The notes: generated by a model not told the origin, from the letters alone. 30,533 bases of DNA from Hyphomicrobiales bacterium (GCA_021775835.1 JAJFHC010000056.1:1-30533); one strand, 5' to 3'. Shown: positions 1 to 7,503, counted from the stretch's first letter. Translations and numbers: made by a program.

Positions 1-385
1 TGCCGGTGACGGTTGCGGCAATATTGGCCGTGTTCAGGTCGATGTTACCTGTGGTCGTGGCGGCTGTCGCCGTCGGTCCGGGTGCCTGAAGGGCGTTACG
101 GGCCGAGGCCTGAGCTGCTTCCACCAGATCGGTGATCGCCGTGATGCCGATGTCGGCGGCTTCAACAGTCTGAATGGCGAGGCCGACGGAATCGAGCAGG
201 CGGTTCAGGTCGCTGCCCCGGCTGTTAAGTGACGATGCGGTGAAAAACGCTGCCGGATCATCCAGCGCACTGTTGACCCGAAGACCAGTTGCCAGACGGC
301 TCTGAGTGGTTTCGAGAAGTGCTGCTGTGTTCTGCAGCGACAGCAAGTTGCTGCGCACCGCACTGGATAGAATTACGTCTGACAT
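1..385 (-). CDS. fliC: Flagellin, N-terminal part (runs off left edge)
   Basis: This is the first 128 codons of a flagellin, the filament subunit exported by the flagellar type III system. The reading frame stays open to position 1, so the rest lies outside the window. It starts at an ATG read from 385, preceded by AGAGGA about 10 bases upstream. The protein begins MSDVILSSAVRSNLLSLQ and contains the D0/D1 coiled-coil pattern TQSRLATGLRVNSALDDP and the end of the N-terminal helix, EAAQASARNALQAP. It is nearly the same as the N-terminus of the complete flagellin at 653-2155, which lies immediately upstream in the same orientation, so the two are a tandem duplication. The flagellin call is very secure; the full length and C-terminus cannot be seen. 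The symbol is generic. Confidence 0.95.
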   Translation of the reverse strand, partial: MSDVILSSAVRSNLLSLQNTAALLETTQSRLATGLRVNSALDDPAAFFTASSLNSRGSDLNRLLDSVGLAIQTVEAADIGITAITDLVEAAQASARNALQAPGPTATAATTTGNIDLNTANIAATVTG

Positions 386-471
386 AGGTACAAGTCCTCT
401 TCTAGGTGCTCGCCTGGATCTTACGCAAAACTTTCCGGCGTTTAACTTGACGCTACATTGTTTCTTTATGG

Positions 472-486
472 CTAATGAATCGTTAA
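472..486. promoter_or_regulatory. Degenerate CtrA-like box upstream of partial flagellin
   Basis: CTAA-N7-TTAA, one base away from the CtrA consensus TTAA-N7-TTAA, about 90-100 bases upstream of the flagellin start at 385. The motif is short and AT-rich, so a chance match is possible. It gains weight only from the perfect copies elsewhere in this locus. Confidence 0.3.
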
Positions 487-596
487 TGCACTGATCTGGC
501 AGGGAAACTGGGCATTTTTGAGCCCCGTGACCCACCGTAGAGGCTGTGGTGACGTGGAAAATACGAATCAAATGCCGCTGCCATCAGGCAAAAGAA

Positions 597-620
597 AAAG
601 GCGGGGAGAACCCCGCCTTT
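597..620 (-). terminator. Rho-independent terminator of the flagellin gene
   Basis: Perfect 10-bp inverted repeat AAAGGCGGGG / CCCCGCCTTT with a 4-base loop. Read on the minus strand it is followed by a T-rich run (TTTTTCTTTT, counting the stem end). It sits 33 bases past the stop codon of the flagellin at 653-2155, so it insulates the two tandem flagellin genes from each other. Confidence 0.93.
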
Positions 621-652
621 CAAGACTTGTTGTTGAACGCTTGTCGCGTTGA

Positions 653-2155
653 TTACCGCAGCAGCTGCAGGGCAGCCTGGTCAGCTCGTGCAGCCAGGCT
701 CAACGTGCTGGTCGAGAACGACTGGCGGGTCTGAAGGGCCGTCACGTTGGCGGCTTCTTCGTTGGAGTCCGCCAGTGTCAGGCCAGCAGCGCCTGACTCA
801 AGGGTGTTGATCAGGCTTTCAGTGAAGTCCTGACGAACCTGTACAACCGACAGGTTCGAACCGAATGTGGAGGCTTGCGTCCGCAACGTGCTGATCGCCG
901 TGTCCAGTTCCGTCAGAGTTGCATCGATGTTGCTGTCCGTCTGGAACGCATTCGTTGCAGCCGTCGAGATGCCAAGTCCGGTTGAATTGAAGTTGACACC
1001 CGTCACAGACAACGTGCTGGAGCCATCTTCGTTGAAGATCGCCGTCAGGTTGTCGCCGGCCAGCAGGTTGTTGCCGTTAAAGCTTGCATCCGAGGCCAAC
1101 TGATTGATCTGTGTCAGCAGGTTGTTGAACTCGGTTTCGGCAGCCGTTCGCGTAGCATTGGGAGTTCCACCGGCTGTCGGTGCAATTGTCGGCGTGTCAC
1201 TCGCCAGACCCAACTGAGTGCCGGTGTTGCCGCCAACCACGATCGAGTCCGTGTTGTTCAGGGCCGTCAGCGTCAGGTTGCCGGTGGTCTGAGATGCCGT
1301 GACACCGGTCAGGCCGGATAGGGCCGTGTCCAACTCGGCAAGCGTGGAAACTTCGCTGCCGCCAGTACCAAACGTGATGGTCTGGACGCCGGCACCCCCA
1401 ACGTTGACCGTCAGAGTCTCGCCTTGGACGAAGCCCTGGCTGAGCAGGTTGGTTGCGTTGAAGGCCTGTTCGGCGATACCGAAATCAGACGCAGCGTCAA
1501 TCGTGCCACCAACCGTAAAGTTGGTTTCGTTGTCGTCGCCTGTAAGGACAAGCTGACCGCCCACATTCGATGCCGTAACGTTAGCGACGCCATTGGTGCC
1601 GTCGTTGATGGCCGTGACAAGGGTGTCAAGCGTGTTGACGGAGTTGGTGCCGCTCGGTGTTGCATTGAAGGTGAATGTAACAGCACCTGCACCGGAATCG
1701 ATGGTCAGGGTTTCGCCTTCCGAAATACCGTTGCCGCCGCCGACAAGGTCAGCCGGGTCGACAAGACCTGAACCAGTAACCGTTGCTGCCGCATCGGCCG
1801 ACAATGAGATGCCCGTGCCGGTTGTGGTAGCCGCAGTGGCCGTTGCCGCCGGTGCCTGAAGGGCGTTACGGGCTGAGGCCTGTGCTGCTTCCACCAGGTC
1901 GGTGATGGCCGAAAGGCCCGTGTCGGCGGCTTCCAGAGTCTGGACCGCAAGTCCAACGTCGTCGAGCAGGCGGCTCAGGTCGCCGGCGCGGCTGCTGAGT
2001 GAAGAGGCTGTAAAGAACGCCGCAGGATCATCAAGAGCGCTGTTGACGGCCAAGCCCGTTGCCAGACGGCTCTGTGTGTTTTCGAGAAGTGATGCAGTGT
2101 TCTGAAGCGACAGCAGGTTGTTACGCACTGCCCCTGAAAGAATGACTTCTGCCAT
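653..2155 (-). CDS. fliC: Flagellin with two FlgIN-like central modules
   Basis: Complete flagellin of 500 residues, the secreted subunit of the filament. The N-terminal D0/D1 region (residues 1-100) carries TQSRLATGLAVNSALDDP and ARNALQAP; the C-terminal helices (about 410-500) carry FGSNLSVVQVRQDFTESL and end AARADQAALQLLR. Between them lie two similar beta-rich segments starting GETLTIDSG (about residue 147) and GETLTVNVG (about residue 243). Each runs on to a VTASN/VTASQ...LTLT/VLTG...VGG pattern, like the flagellin hook IN motif (FlgIN) in surface-exposed domains. The start ATG has GGGGA upstream. The neighbour at 1-385 is a tandem paralogue. A strong terminator follows at 597-620. No flaF or flbT, the usual alphaproteobacterial flagellin regulators, is visible in the window. 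The symbol is generic. Confidence 0.95.
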   Translation of the reverse strand: MAEVILSGAVRNNLLSLQNTASLLENTQSRLATGLAVNSALDDPAAFFTASSLSSRAGDLSRLLDDVGLAVQTLEAADTGLSAITDLVEAAQASARNALQAPAATATAATTTGTGISLSADAAATVTGSGLVDPADLVGGGNGISEGETLTIDSGAGAVTFTFNATPSGTNSVNTLDTLVTAINDGTNGVANVTASNVGGQLVLTGDDNETNFTVGGTIDAASDFGIAEQAFNATNLLSQGFVQGETLTVNVGGAGVQTITFGTGGSEVSTLAELDTALSGLTGVTASQTTGNLTLTALNNTDSIVVGGNTGTQLGLASDTPTIAPTAGGTPNATRTAAETEFNNLLTQINQLASDASFNGNNLLAGDNLTAIFNEDGSSTLSVTGVNFNSTGLGISTAATNAFQTDSNIDATLTELDTAISTLRTQASTFGSNLSVVQVRQDFTESLINTLESGAAGLTLADSNEEAANVTALQTRQSFSTSTLSLAARADQAALQLLR

Positions 2156-2260
2156 AATTAGTCCCCGTTAGTTTCGTTTTTTTGTCGGCCCCCTCCTGGG
2201 GTCGAATGTTGGGGAATATGCCGGACAGGGGCTAAATCGGAGTTAATTGGACAGTTAAGT

Positions 2261-2275
2261 TTATCCCTTGGTTAA
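2261..2275. promoter_or_regulatory. Degenerate CtrA-like box upstream of complete flagellin
   Basis: TTAT-N7-TTAA, one base from the CtrA consensus, about 105-120 bases upstream of the flagellin start at 2155. On the minus strand it reads TTAACCAAGGGATAA. Nearby TTAA tetramers at 2243-2246 and 2255-2258 have 8-base spacing and do not fit the consensus. Weak on its own. Confidence 0.3.
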
Positions 2276-2352
2276 CAATGGCTTGGTGGAACTGGTTAAT
2301 ATCGGGTTTAAGAAAACGACGATTGTTGAATTTCCGACGTTTTGGAGGTTAC

Positions 2353-2826
2353 TCAGAGCGAGCGGTCATAGGCGAGAGCGGTTGGGCGCGCGTTTGCAAG
2401 AGGCGCCTGTGCTGTGGGGTTGCCGTAGACTGTGGGGCCGTCATTTACCTTTTTGGCGACATCGAAGATCGCCTGAACCAGGCCCTGGCTTACCGCTTTT
2501 GCCGCTTCCACCGCATCGAGATTGTGCTGCACGGTCTGTCCGAAGGCACGAAGGGTCCTTCTGACCCGGTCAACCTGGGAGGGGGCGTGTGTGCCGATAA
2601 ACCCGGCATTGCCCTTGAGCGCCCTGAAGTGCTGGAGAAAGACCCGGGTAAGGGCGAGTTTGTCTTCCTGCAGATCCACCACGTTTCTCTGACGGCCGTT
2701 TCTGAGCAAATCTGCTTCCTGGTTGAGCAGATCCGTCAGGCGTACGAGAATTTCCTGGAGGCGGTCGCATAGACGCACGGCGTCTTCGCGGGTTGAAACC
2801 TGAATGGGGGTTGTGGTGTCGGTCAT
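2353..2826 (-). CDS. FlgN/FlbY-like flagellar export chaperone
   Basis: A 157-residue, largely helical protein. The region around DRLQEILVRLTDLLNQEADLL (about residues 24-44), followed by LQEDKLALTRVFLQHFRALK, matches the long-helix pattern of FlgN-type chaperones, which bind hook-associated proteins FlgK and FlgL before export. In Caulobacter the equivalent position next to the rod-binding gene is held by flbY. The ATG overlaps the stop of the upstream rod-binding gene (ATGA), so translation is probably coupled. It is the third gene of the flgI operon. The C-terminal 40 residues are low in helix signal and unlike anything I recognise. The family assignment rests on helix pattern and context, since FlgN sequences are poorly conserved. 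Confidence 0.7.
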   Translation of the reverse strand: MTDTTTPIQVSTREDAVRLCDRLQEILVRLTDLLNQEADLLRNGRQRNVVDLQEDKLALTRVFLQHFRALKGNAGFIGTHAPSQVDRVRRTLRAFGQTVQHNLDAVEAAKAVSQGLVQAIFDVAKKVNDGPTVYGNPTAQAPLANARPTALAYDRSL

Positions 2827-3158
2827 GGATTGCCGGCCTCCTGTGCCTTGAGAATTTCTGCGTATATCTGATGGGCGATGCCGATACCGCCTGAGTCCGC
2901 GATCGATTGGGCGTACTGCTTCGACATCATCGATTTGTAGACTTTTTCCGCGCTGCCGCCGCCAAAGGGCGCATCAGGTTCCGTGCCGGTCGACATTTGT
3001 TCCACAAACATGGAGAGAAACACCGCTTCAAACTCCTTCGACTTGTTGAAGGCCTGTTTTTCCAGCGGGGTCTTGGGCGCAGGTGTATCCGGACGGATAG
3101 ACGGACGCGAGGACTGTGAAAGAGGGGCGGTGAAAATCTCTGCGGCCTGAACGTTCAT
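2823..3158 (-). CDS. flgJ: Rod-binding protein, FlgJ N-terminal/CheL type, no muramidase domain
   Basis: A 111-residue protein matching only the rod-capping half of enteric FlgJ. Diagnostic segments are KSKEFEAVFLSMFVEQM (about 39-55), APFGGGSAEKVYKSMMSKQYA (about 63-83) and DSGGIGIAHQIYAEILKAQ (about 88-106). Enteric FlgJ is about 310 residues with a C-terminal peptidoglycan hydrolase, which is absent here, as is usual in alphaproteobacteria (where the gene is often called cheL). It probably caps or scaffolds rod assembly in the periplasm, with hydrolysis done by a separate enzyme. The start overlaps the flgI stop by one base (TAATG) and the stop overlaps the next gene by four, so the three genes form one tightly coupled operon. 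Confidence 0.9.
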   Translation of the reverse strand: MNVQAAEIFTAPLSQSSRPSIRPDTPAPKTPLEKQAFNKSKEFEAVFLSMFVEQMSTGTEPDAPFGGGSAEKVYKSMMSKQYAQSIADSGGIGIAHQIYAEILKAQEAGNP

Positions 3159-4306
3159 TACATCACCTCGATTTCTGCCTGGAGGGCGCCGGCTGCCTTG
3201 ATTGACTGTAAAATGGCAATCATGTCCCTGGGACCGACACCCAGGGCGTTCAGGCCATCGACCAGGGTTCTCAGGTCGATGCTGTTGTTGAGGATTGCCA
3301 GTCGATTGCCCTTTTCATCGTCAACGGACACCTGCGTGCGCGGAACCGCAACCGTTTCACCGCGCTGGGCAAGCGGCTGGGCCTGGCTGACTTGCGGTGT
3401 TTCCGTGATTGTGACCGTCAGGTTGCCCTGGGCGATAGCCACCTGGCTGACCCGGACGTTTCGGCCCATGACGATGATGCCGGACTGTTCATCGACAACA
3501 ACCTTGGCGATCTGGTCAGGCTCGATGCGCAGTTGTTCAATGTCCGTCAACATGTCGATGATGTTGAGCTTGCCCTTGCGCGGTACCGAAAAATTCACGG
3601 TGGCCGGGTCTCCGACGACGGCCACAGTCTTGCCGATAAAGGCGTTGATGGTTTCAGCGATCCGACGGGCGGTGGTCAGGTCCGGGTTGCGCAGGGACAT
3701 TCTGACTGAACCGCGCTCCTTGAATGCGTATTTGATTTCCTGTTCGACGAGGGCGCCATTTGCAATCCGGCCGACCGTCGGAACGCCGCGGGTGATTGAA
3801 GCGGCATCACCCTGTGCCGAAAATCCCCCGACGGCCACCGACCCTTGGGCAACTGAAAAGACTTCGCCGTTGGCACCGACCAGAGGTGTTACGAGAAGTG
3901 TACCGCCCTGCAGGCTGCTGGCGTCTCCCAGAGCACTGATCGTCACGTCCATGCGTGTGCCCTGTGCGGCAAATGCCGGGAGATTGCCGGTCACCATGAC
4001 GGCAGCAACGTTTGCCGTGCGCAATGTCTCGCCACGCGTGTTGACACCGAGGCGTTCGAGCATTGCCTGGAGGCTCTGTCGGGTAAACGGCGAGTTGTTG
4101 AGCGAATCGCCTGTGCCGTTCAGGCCTACGACAAGGCCGTAACCGACCAACTGGTTTTCTCGGAAACCTTCAATATCGACCAGATCCTTGATACGCGAAT
4201 TGGCCAGAACGGATCCGTCCGACACGATCAACCCGACCATTGCGACAAGTGCAATCCTGAAAGCATGCATCATGCGATGTGTTCTGAAGTTTGCGAGTCC
4301 GGTCAT
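3158..4306 (-). CDS. flgI: Flagellar P-ring protein FlgI
   Basis: FlgI forms the periplasmic P-ring around the rod. The mature region begins SRIKDLVDIEGFRENQLVGYG and continues with GLNGTGDSLNNSPFTRQSL, all typical of the family. The end, LVDGLNALGVGPRDMIAILQ then AAGALQAEIEVM, is the canonical C-terminus. Length is 382 residues against about 365 in enteric bacteria. A Sec signal peptide ends near LANS. Two starts are possible: the ATG at 4306 with GGAAAC upstream, or the ATG at 4273, which removes 11 residues and leaves a shorter n-region. I chose 4306 because it has the better ribosome site. A sigma-54 element lies 42-56 bases upstream, and fliX is divergent, as in Caulobacter. Confidence 0.97.
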   Translation of the reverse strand: MTGLANFRTHRMMHAFRIALVAMVGLIVSDGSVLANSRIKDLVDIEGFRENQLVGYGLVVGLNGTGDSLNNSPFTRQSLQAMLERLGVNTRGETLRTANVAAVMVTGNLPAFAAQGTRMDVTISALGDASSLQGGTLLVTPLVGANGEVFSVAQGSVAVGGFSAQGDAASITRGVPTVGRIANGALVEQEIKYAFKERGSVRMSLRNPDLTTARRIAETINAFIGKTVAVVGDPATVNFSVPRKGKLNIIDMLTDIEQLRIEPDQIAKVVVDEQSGIIVMGRNVRVSQVAIAQGNLTVTITETPQVSQAQPLAQRGETVAVPRTQVSVDDEKGNRLAILNNSIDLRTLVDGLNALGVGPRDMIAILQSIKAAGALQAEIEVM

Positions 4307-4347
4307 TTGCGGTTGTTTCCGTTGCGTGAAGTTGTGCCATCACACAA

Positions 4348-4362
4348 GCGAGAAATGTGCCA
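4348..4362 (-). promoter_or_regulatory. Sigma-54 promoter for the flgI operon
   Basis: On the minus strand the sequence is TGGCACATTTCTCGC. The invariant GG and GC are separated by exactly 10 bases, and the -24 half TGGCAC is perfect; the -12 half differs from TTGC by one base. Transcription would begin near 4336, about 30 bases before the flgI ATG. Confidence 0.7.
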
Positions 4363-4486
4363 ACCTTCGACAGCCAAAGATATTGTTCTAACTCGTTGAA
4401 AATAAACGAACAAATTTGGAAGTTGGAATCTCCCCGGTTTGCCCGACGCGGCGGAGATTGCCTGCACCCGGCAATTATTGCCATGG

Positions 4487-4501
4487 TTAACGGGTTCTTA
4501 A
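4487..4501. promoter_or_regulatory. CtrA box in the flgI-fliX intergenic region
   Basis: Perfect TTAA-N7-TTAA. On the minus strand it extends to TTAACCAT, the full preferred half-site. It lies about 80 bases upstream of the fliX ATG, where it could overlap a -35 region, while the flgI side has its own sigma-54 element. In Caulobacter the fliX-flgI intergenic region is likewise a CtrA/sigma-54 control point. Confidence 0.7.
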
Positions 4502-4581
4502 CGGCTGACGGCCGACACTGACCCAACTCGCGGCCCACACATGAATCAGTGGGCGTTCAAGAACTGCTGGGGGGCAGTACA

Positions 4582-5004
4582 ATGCGAATCAACAGTGCGA
4601 ATCGTTCCGGACCCGCAGGCGCAAACCGTTCTGCGCGAAGTTCAGCGTCAAGCGGGCAGTCATTCTCCGTTGAGAATGCTTCTGACAATACGCGCGCGAA
4701 TGCATCGTCTGGTCCAAAATCCCTCACTTCGGTGGATTCTCTCCTGGCCATTCAGGAAGCCCCGGACGGGTTGAATGGCAAGAAACGGGCGATCAAACGG
4801 GCAACCGACATCCTGGATATCCTGGATGAGATCAAGCTTGAAATACTGAGCGGGACCTTGTCCCATATGCGTTTGGGAAGATTGTTGCGAATCGTCGAGA
4901 TTCAGCGCGACCAGTTCTCCGATCCGAACCTGGAACACGTGCTCGATGAAATTGAATTACGGGCCCGTGTCGAGCTTGCGAAATTCAACCGAATTGCCGC
5001 CTGA
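4582..5004 (+). CDS. fliX: Class II flagellar assembly regulator FliX
   Basis: FliX is an alphaproteobacterial protein that, in Caulobacter, works with the sigma-54 activator FlbD to couple completion of early basal-body structure to late flagellar transcription. The protein here is 140 residues: a disordered Ser/Ala/Asn-rich first third, then the conserved helical half with DSLLAIQE, ATDILDILDEIKLEILSG, LGRLLRIVEIQRDQFSDPNL and HVLDEIELRARVELAKF. An in-frame ATG at 4549 would add 11 residues, but the ATG at 4582 gives the usual MRI-type N-terminus and follows a GGGGGG stretch 9 bases upstream, so it is preferred. It is divergent from flgI and followed by dksA. Its presence predicts a FlbD-type activator elsewhere in the genome. 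Confidence 0.93.
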   Translation: MRINSANRSGPAGANRSARSSASSGQSFSVENASDNTRANASSGPKSLTSVDSLLAIQEAPDGLNGKKRAIKRATDILDILDEIKLEILSGTLSHMRLGRLLRIVEIQRDQFSDPNLEHVLDEIELRARVELAKFNRIAA

Positions 5005-5184
5005 TCTGTGGACCGCCCCTGACGTTCTGACTTATCACATATTTATCAGCCATTTAGATGGCGTACCTGTCACAAGAATAGTCTCGAAATTTATATCGGA
5101 TTATTGGCACTCTCATATTGTGCAATCGATGTCGTATCGATATATTCCCGGCCCAACGTGGAAGCAGTCAATGAGTTGGGCGAC

Positions 5185-5601
5185 ATGGATGCAGATTTGA
5201 AAGACTACATGCCTTCCGATGACGAATCGTTCATGAACGACCGTCAGAAAGGTTACTTCCGGCAGAAGCTGCTTGACTGGAGAGAAGACATTATCCGTGA
5301 GAGCAAAGAAACCCTCCAGAACCTGCAAGACGAAAACGGTCATCTTCCCGACGTTGCCGACAGGGCGTCGACCGAAACTGAGCGTTCGCTGGAACTGAGG
5401 ACACGTGATCGACAGCGCAAGCTGATTGCGAAGATCGATTCGGCACTCCGGCGTATCGACGAAGATACCTACGGTTACTGTGAAGAAACCGGCGAGCCGA
5501 TAAATCTCAAGCGCCTTGATGCCAGACCGATCGCAACCCTGAGCATCGAAGCTCAGGAACGCCACGAGAAACGCGAGAGGGTTTATCGCGACGATTCATG
5601 A
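5185..5601 (+). CDS. dksA: DksA-family RNA polymerase-binding factor, single-cysteine type
   Basis: DksA enters the secondary channel of RNA polymerase and, with ppGpp, adjusts promoter activity. The 138-residue protein has the N-terminal segment YMPSDDESFMNDRQKGYFRQ, a coiled coil (about residues 25-95) and the globular end YGYCEETGEPINLKRLDARP then IATLSIEAQERHEKRER. Only the first of the four zinc-finger cysteines of E. coli DksA is present (CEETGEP), a pattern common in alphaproteobacteria, so zinc binding by the canonical C4 site is not expected. In-frame codons upstream (ATG at 5104, GTG at 5158) exist, but the family N-terminus begins close to the ATG at 5185. It is separated from fliX by about 180 bases and may have its own promoter. 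Confidence 0.93.
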   Translation: MDADLKDYMPSDDESFMNDRQKGYFRQKLLDWREDIIRESKETLQNLQDENGHLPDVADRASTETERSLELRTRDRQRKLIAKIDSALRRIDEDTYGYCEETGEPINLKRLDARPIATLSIEAQERHEKRERVYRDDS

Positions 5602-5655
5602 AGATTGCCAGCGACCGTTTTCTTTCGAGAAGTCGGACGTCGTCCCGAGACACGC

Positions 5656-5690
5656 AAAAGCGGATCAGCCACCAGGCGATCCGCTTTTTC
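5656..5690. terminator. Bidirectional terminator between dksA and flgH
   Basis: Perfect 11-bp inverted repeat AAAAGCGGATC / GATCCGCTTTT with an 11-base loop, followed on the plus strand by more T residues. Being A-rich on the left and T-rich on the right, it can end transcription of dksA (stop at 5601) and of the convergent flgH operon (stop at 5707). Confidence 0.88.
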
Positions 5691-5706
5691 TTTTGTGTCC
5701 GGTCAA

Positions 5707-6465
5707 TCAGAACGGCAGGATGATATCCAGGAACTGTTGACCGTATCGGGGCTGCTGCACATCGGAAATCTGGCCACGGCCGCCATATGAGATCCGCGCT
5801 TCAGCGAGCTGGGTCGTGCTGATCGTGTTCGTGTTGCTGATGTCCTCTGGCCGTACGATGCCGGCGACAATCAATTCGCGGATCTCGAAGTTGACGCGGA
5901 CTTCCTGCTTGCCCTCAATGACAAGGTTGCCGTTGGGCAGGACCTGGGTAACGATGGCAGCGACAGTGGTTTCAATTGCCTCCGTTCGGTCGACTGAACC
6001 AGTGCCCTGGGACGATGCGTTACTGTCGACGTCGACCACGTCGGGGAAGGGCGCGCCGGTGGGCAGAAGTTTTGCAAGGTTGCTTACCGCGCCGCCCAGA
6101 GCATCAATCCCGAGATCTTCGTTGTTTGTCCGGCTGCGGCTGGTCGTGTTTTCCAACTCGGCCTTGTCGTCGATCTGTACGTTGATGGTCAGGATGTCTC
6201 CGACCCGGCTCGCCCGCTGGTCCTTGAAGAAAGACCGGGCGCCGGAGCGCCAAAGGGAATTGGGCTGATGGCTGTAGGCGACCGGATGCGGCATGGGTAG
6301 CCGAACAGGCCGATAACCCGGTTTCTCGACGGGACTCTCAATGGCCGACAAGGTTGGCGGCTTGCCCACATTCGTCAGCCGGTCGAGTGTGCCGCAGGAC
6401 GTCAAACCGGCGATGGCCAGGATGGCCGTCGTGCTTGCGAAATTTCTGTAATGCAACTTCATCAT
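5707..6465 (-). CDS. flgH: Flagellar L-ring lipoprotein FlgH
   Basis: FlgH forms the outer-membrane L-ring. The 252-residue precursor has a lipoprotein signal ending in the lipobox LTSC, with the lipidated cysteine about residue 24. Family signatures follow: SLWRSGARSFFKDQRASRVG, DILTINVQIDDKAELENTTS, QVLPNGNLVIEGKQEVRVNFE, and the end RISYGGRGQISDVQQPRYGQ. This last segment is near-invariant in FlgH. The start at 6465 (MMKLHY) has AAGAG a few bases upstream. It is the last gene of the flgF-flgG-flgA-flgH operon and ends at the bidirectional terminator shared with dksA. Confidence 0.97.
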   Translation of the reverse strand: MMKLHYRNFASTTAILAIAGLTSCGTLDRLTNVGKPPTLSAIESPVEKPGYRPVRLPMPHPVAYSHQPNSLWRSGARSFFKDQRASRVGDILTINVQIDDKAELENTTSRSRTNNEDLGIDALGGAVSNLAKLLPTGAPFPDVVDVDSNASSQGTGSVDRTEAIETTVAAIVTQVLPNGNLVIEGKQEVRVNFEIRELIVAGIVRPEDISNTNTISTTQLAEARISYGGRGQISDVQQPRYGQQFLDIILPF

Positions 6466-6502
6466 ATCTACTCTTACTTTTCCCCAAAAAAAGTTCTGGT
6501 GC

Positions 6503-7492
6503 CTACTTGATCAATGCGCTGGTTTTCAATGTCGTGACCGATGCGCGAACCGAATCCGGTCCGGTGATTTCTGCGTCGATCGTGCGTTTTGATCTTTGAT
6601 TGAGCACCGGAATGATGTCGCCCAGGGCACCGTCTGCCTGGGCCCGTCCGCGGGCGGAGAGCACAAGCCCGGCGGTCTTGAAAACAACAGTGACGATAGC
6701 GTTCTTGCGCACGACCCTGGGTTTCTCGATGTCACGTGTACGGATGGCGATGTCCGGTCGGAGGGTTCTGCGAGCGGCCTGTCCGATCAGATTCTCCATC
6801 TGGAGGACAGTGGATGCCGGCACACGCCGCTGAGGCAGTTTCCGGTAGGCGAGGTCTTCACGCGATATGCGTTCGCCCCTGGTAATTCTGCGCGTCAGTA
6901 CCGGCACGGTAGTCACAGCAACGGCGCGGCCAAGATATTTGCGCCGATACCTGTTGCCTTCGGCCCCCGGTCCGGACACTACCGCCACAAACCGTCCTGA
7001 CCGTTTGTCGTAACTGGTATGAAGCACTGTGGGAGTGGGAAGCATGTCGGCGGGCAGCGTTATGCTACGGGAATCGCGGTCGAATTCGAGTGCCATTTCG
7101 CCCGCTTCATTGTCGCTGTCGAGAGCCATGATTTCCCGCCGCACGGCCTTTCCGATCGCATCGAGCGAGAGCGTCACGCCTTTTCTCGACACATTGACTT
7201 CATGGATGCGAAAGCTGTTGCGCCACTGGAGGCCATGATTGCGCAGGGCGTGGGAAATACGACTGGCGGTCAAGGTTCCTGACTTGCCGGGTGCCGGCGC
7301 TCGGAACACGGGCCTGTCTGCGTACGTCCCGGCGTTTTCAAACAAATCGCCAATGCGCACGACCTCGTCGGTTATTGACACCGTGCCACGCAGCTTAAGC
7401 TGGTTTCGGGCGTCGGCCGGATCGTGACCGAACCCGGTGAACAACGCTGTCAGTGCTAACGTGCAGGCGAAGATTTTCTGACGTTTAAACAT
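6503..7492 (-). CDS. flgA: Flagellar P-ring assembly chaperone FlgA
   Basis: FlgA is a periplasmic chaperone that helps FlgI polymerise into the P-ring. The 329-residue precursor has a signal peptide (KIFACTLALTALFTGFG, cleaved near ADA). The SAF-type C-terminal half is clear: VPVLTRRITRGERISREDLA, LIGQAARRTLRPDIAIRTRD, and VRKNAIVTVVFKTAGLVLSA with RGRAQADGALGD. The N-terminal 150 residues are longer than in the 219-residue E. coli protein, as is common in alphaproteobacteria. AGGAG lies 8 bases before the ATG. It lies between flgG (11 bases) and flgH (37 bases). Confidence 0.94.
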   Translation of the reverse strand: MFKRQKIFACTLALTALFTGFGHDPADARNQLKLRGTVSITDEVVRIGDLFENAGTYADRPVFRAPAPGKSGTLTASRISHALRNHGLQWRNSFRIHEVNVSRKGVTLSLDAIGKAVRREIMALDSDNEAGEMALEFDRDSRSITLPADMLPTPTVLHTSYDKRSGRFVAVVSGPGAEGNRYRRKYLGRAVAVTTVPVLTRRITRGERISREDLAYRKLPQRRVPASTVLQMENLIGQAARRTLRPDIAIRTRDIEKPRVVRKNAIVTVVFKTAGLVLSARGRAQADGALGDIIPVLNQRSKRTIDAEITGPDSVRASVTTLKTSALIK

Positions 7493-7503
7493 TATCGTGG
7501 CTC

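Noticed and set aside
511..525. Possible sigma-54 element upstream of the partial flagellin (GGGGCTCAAAAATGC on the minus strand)
   Set aside because: GG and GC are correctly spaced, but the -24 half lacks TGGC and the leader would be over 110 bases.
2239..2258. TTAA pair upstream of the flagellin as a CtrA box
   Set aside because: The spacing is 8 bases, not 7.
3198..4142. Open frame antisense to flgI (314 codons)
   Set aside because: flgI is certain, and the antisense product is Ser/Thr/Arg-rich with no recognisable motif.
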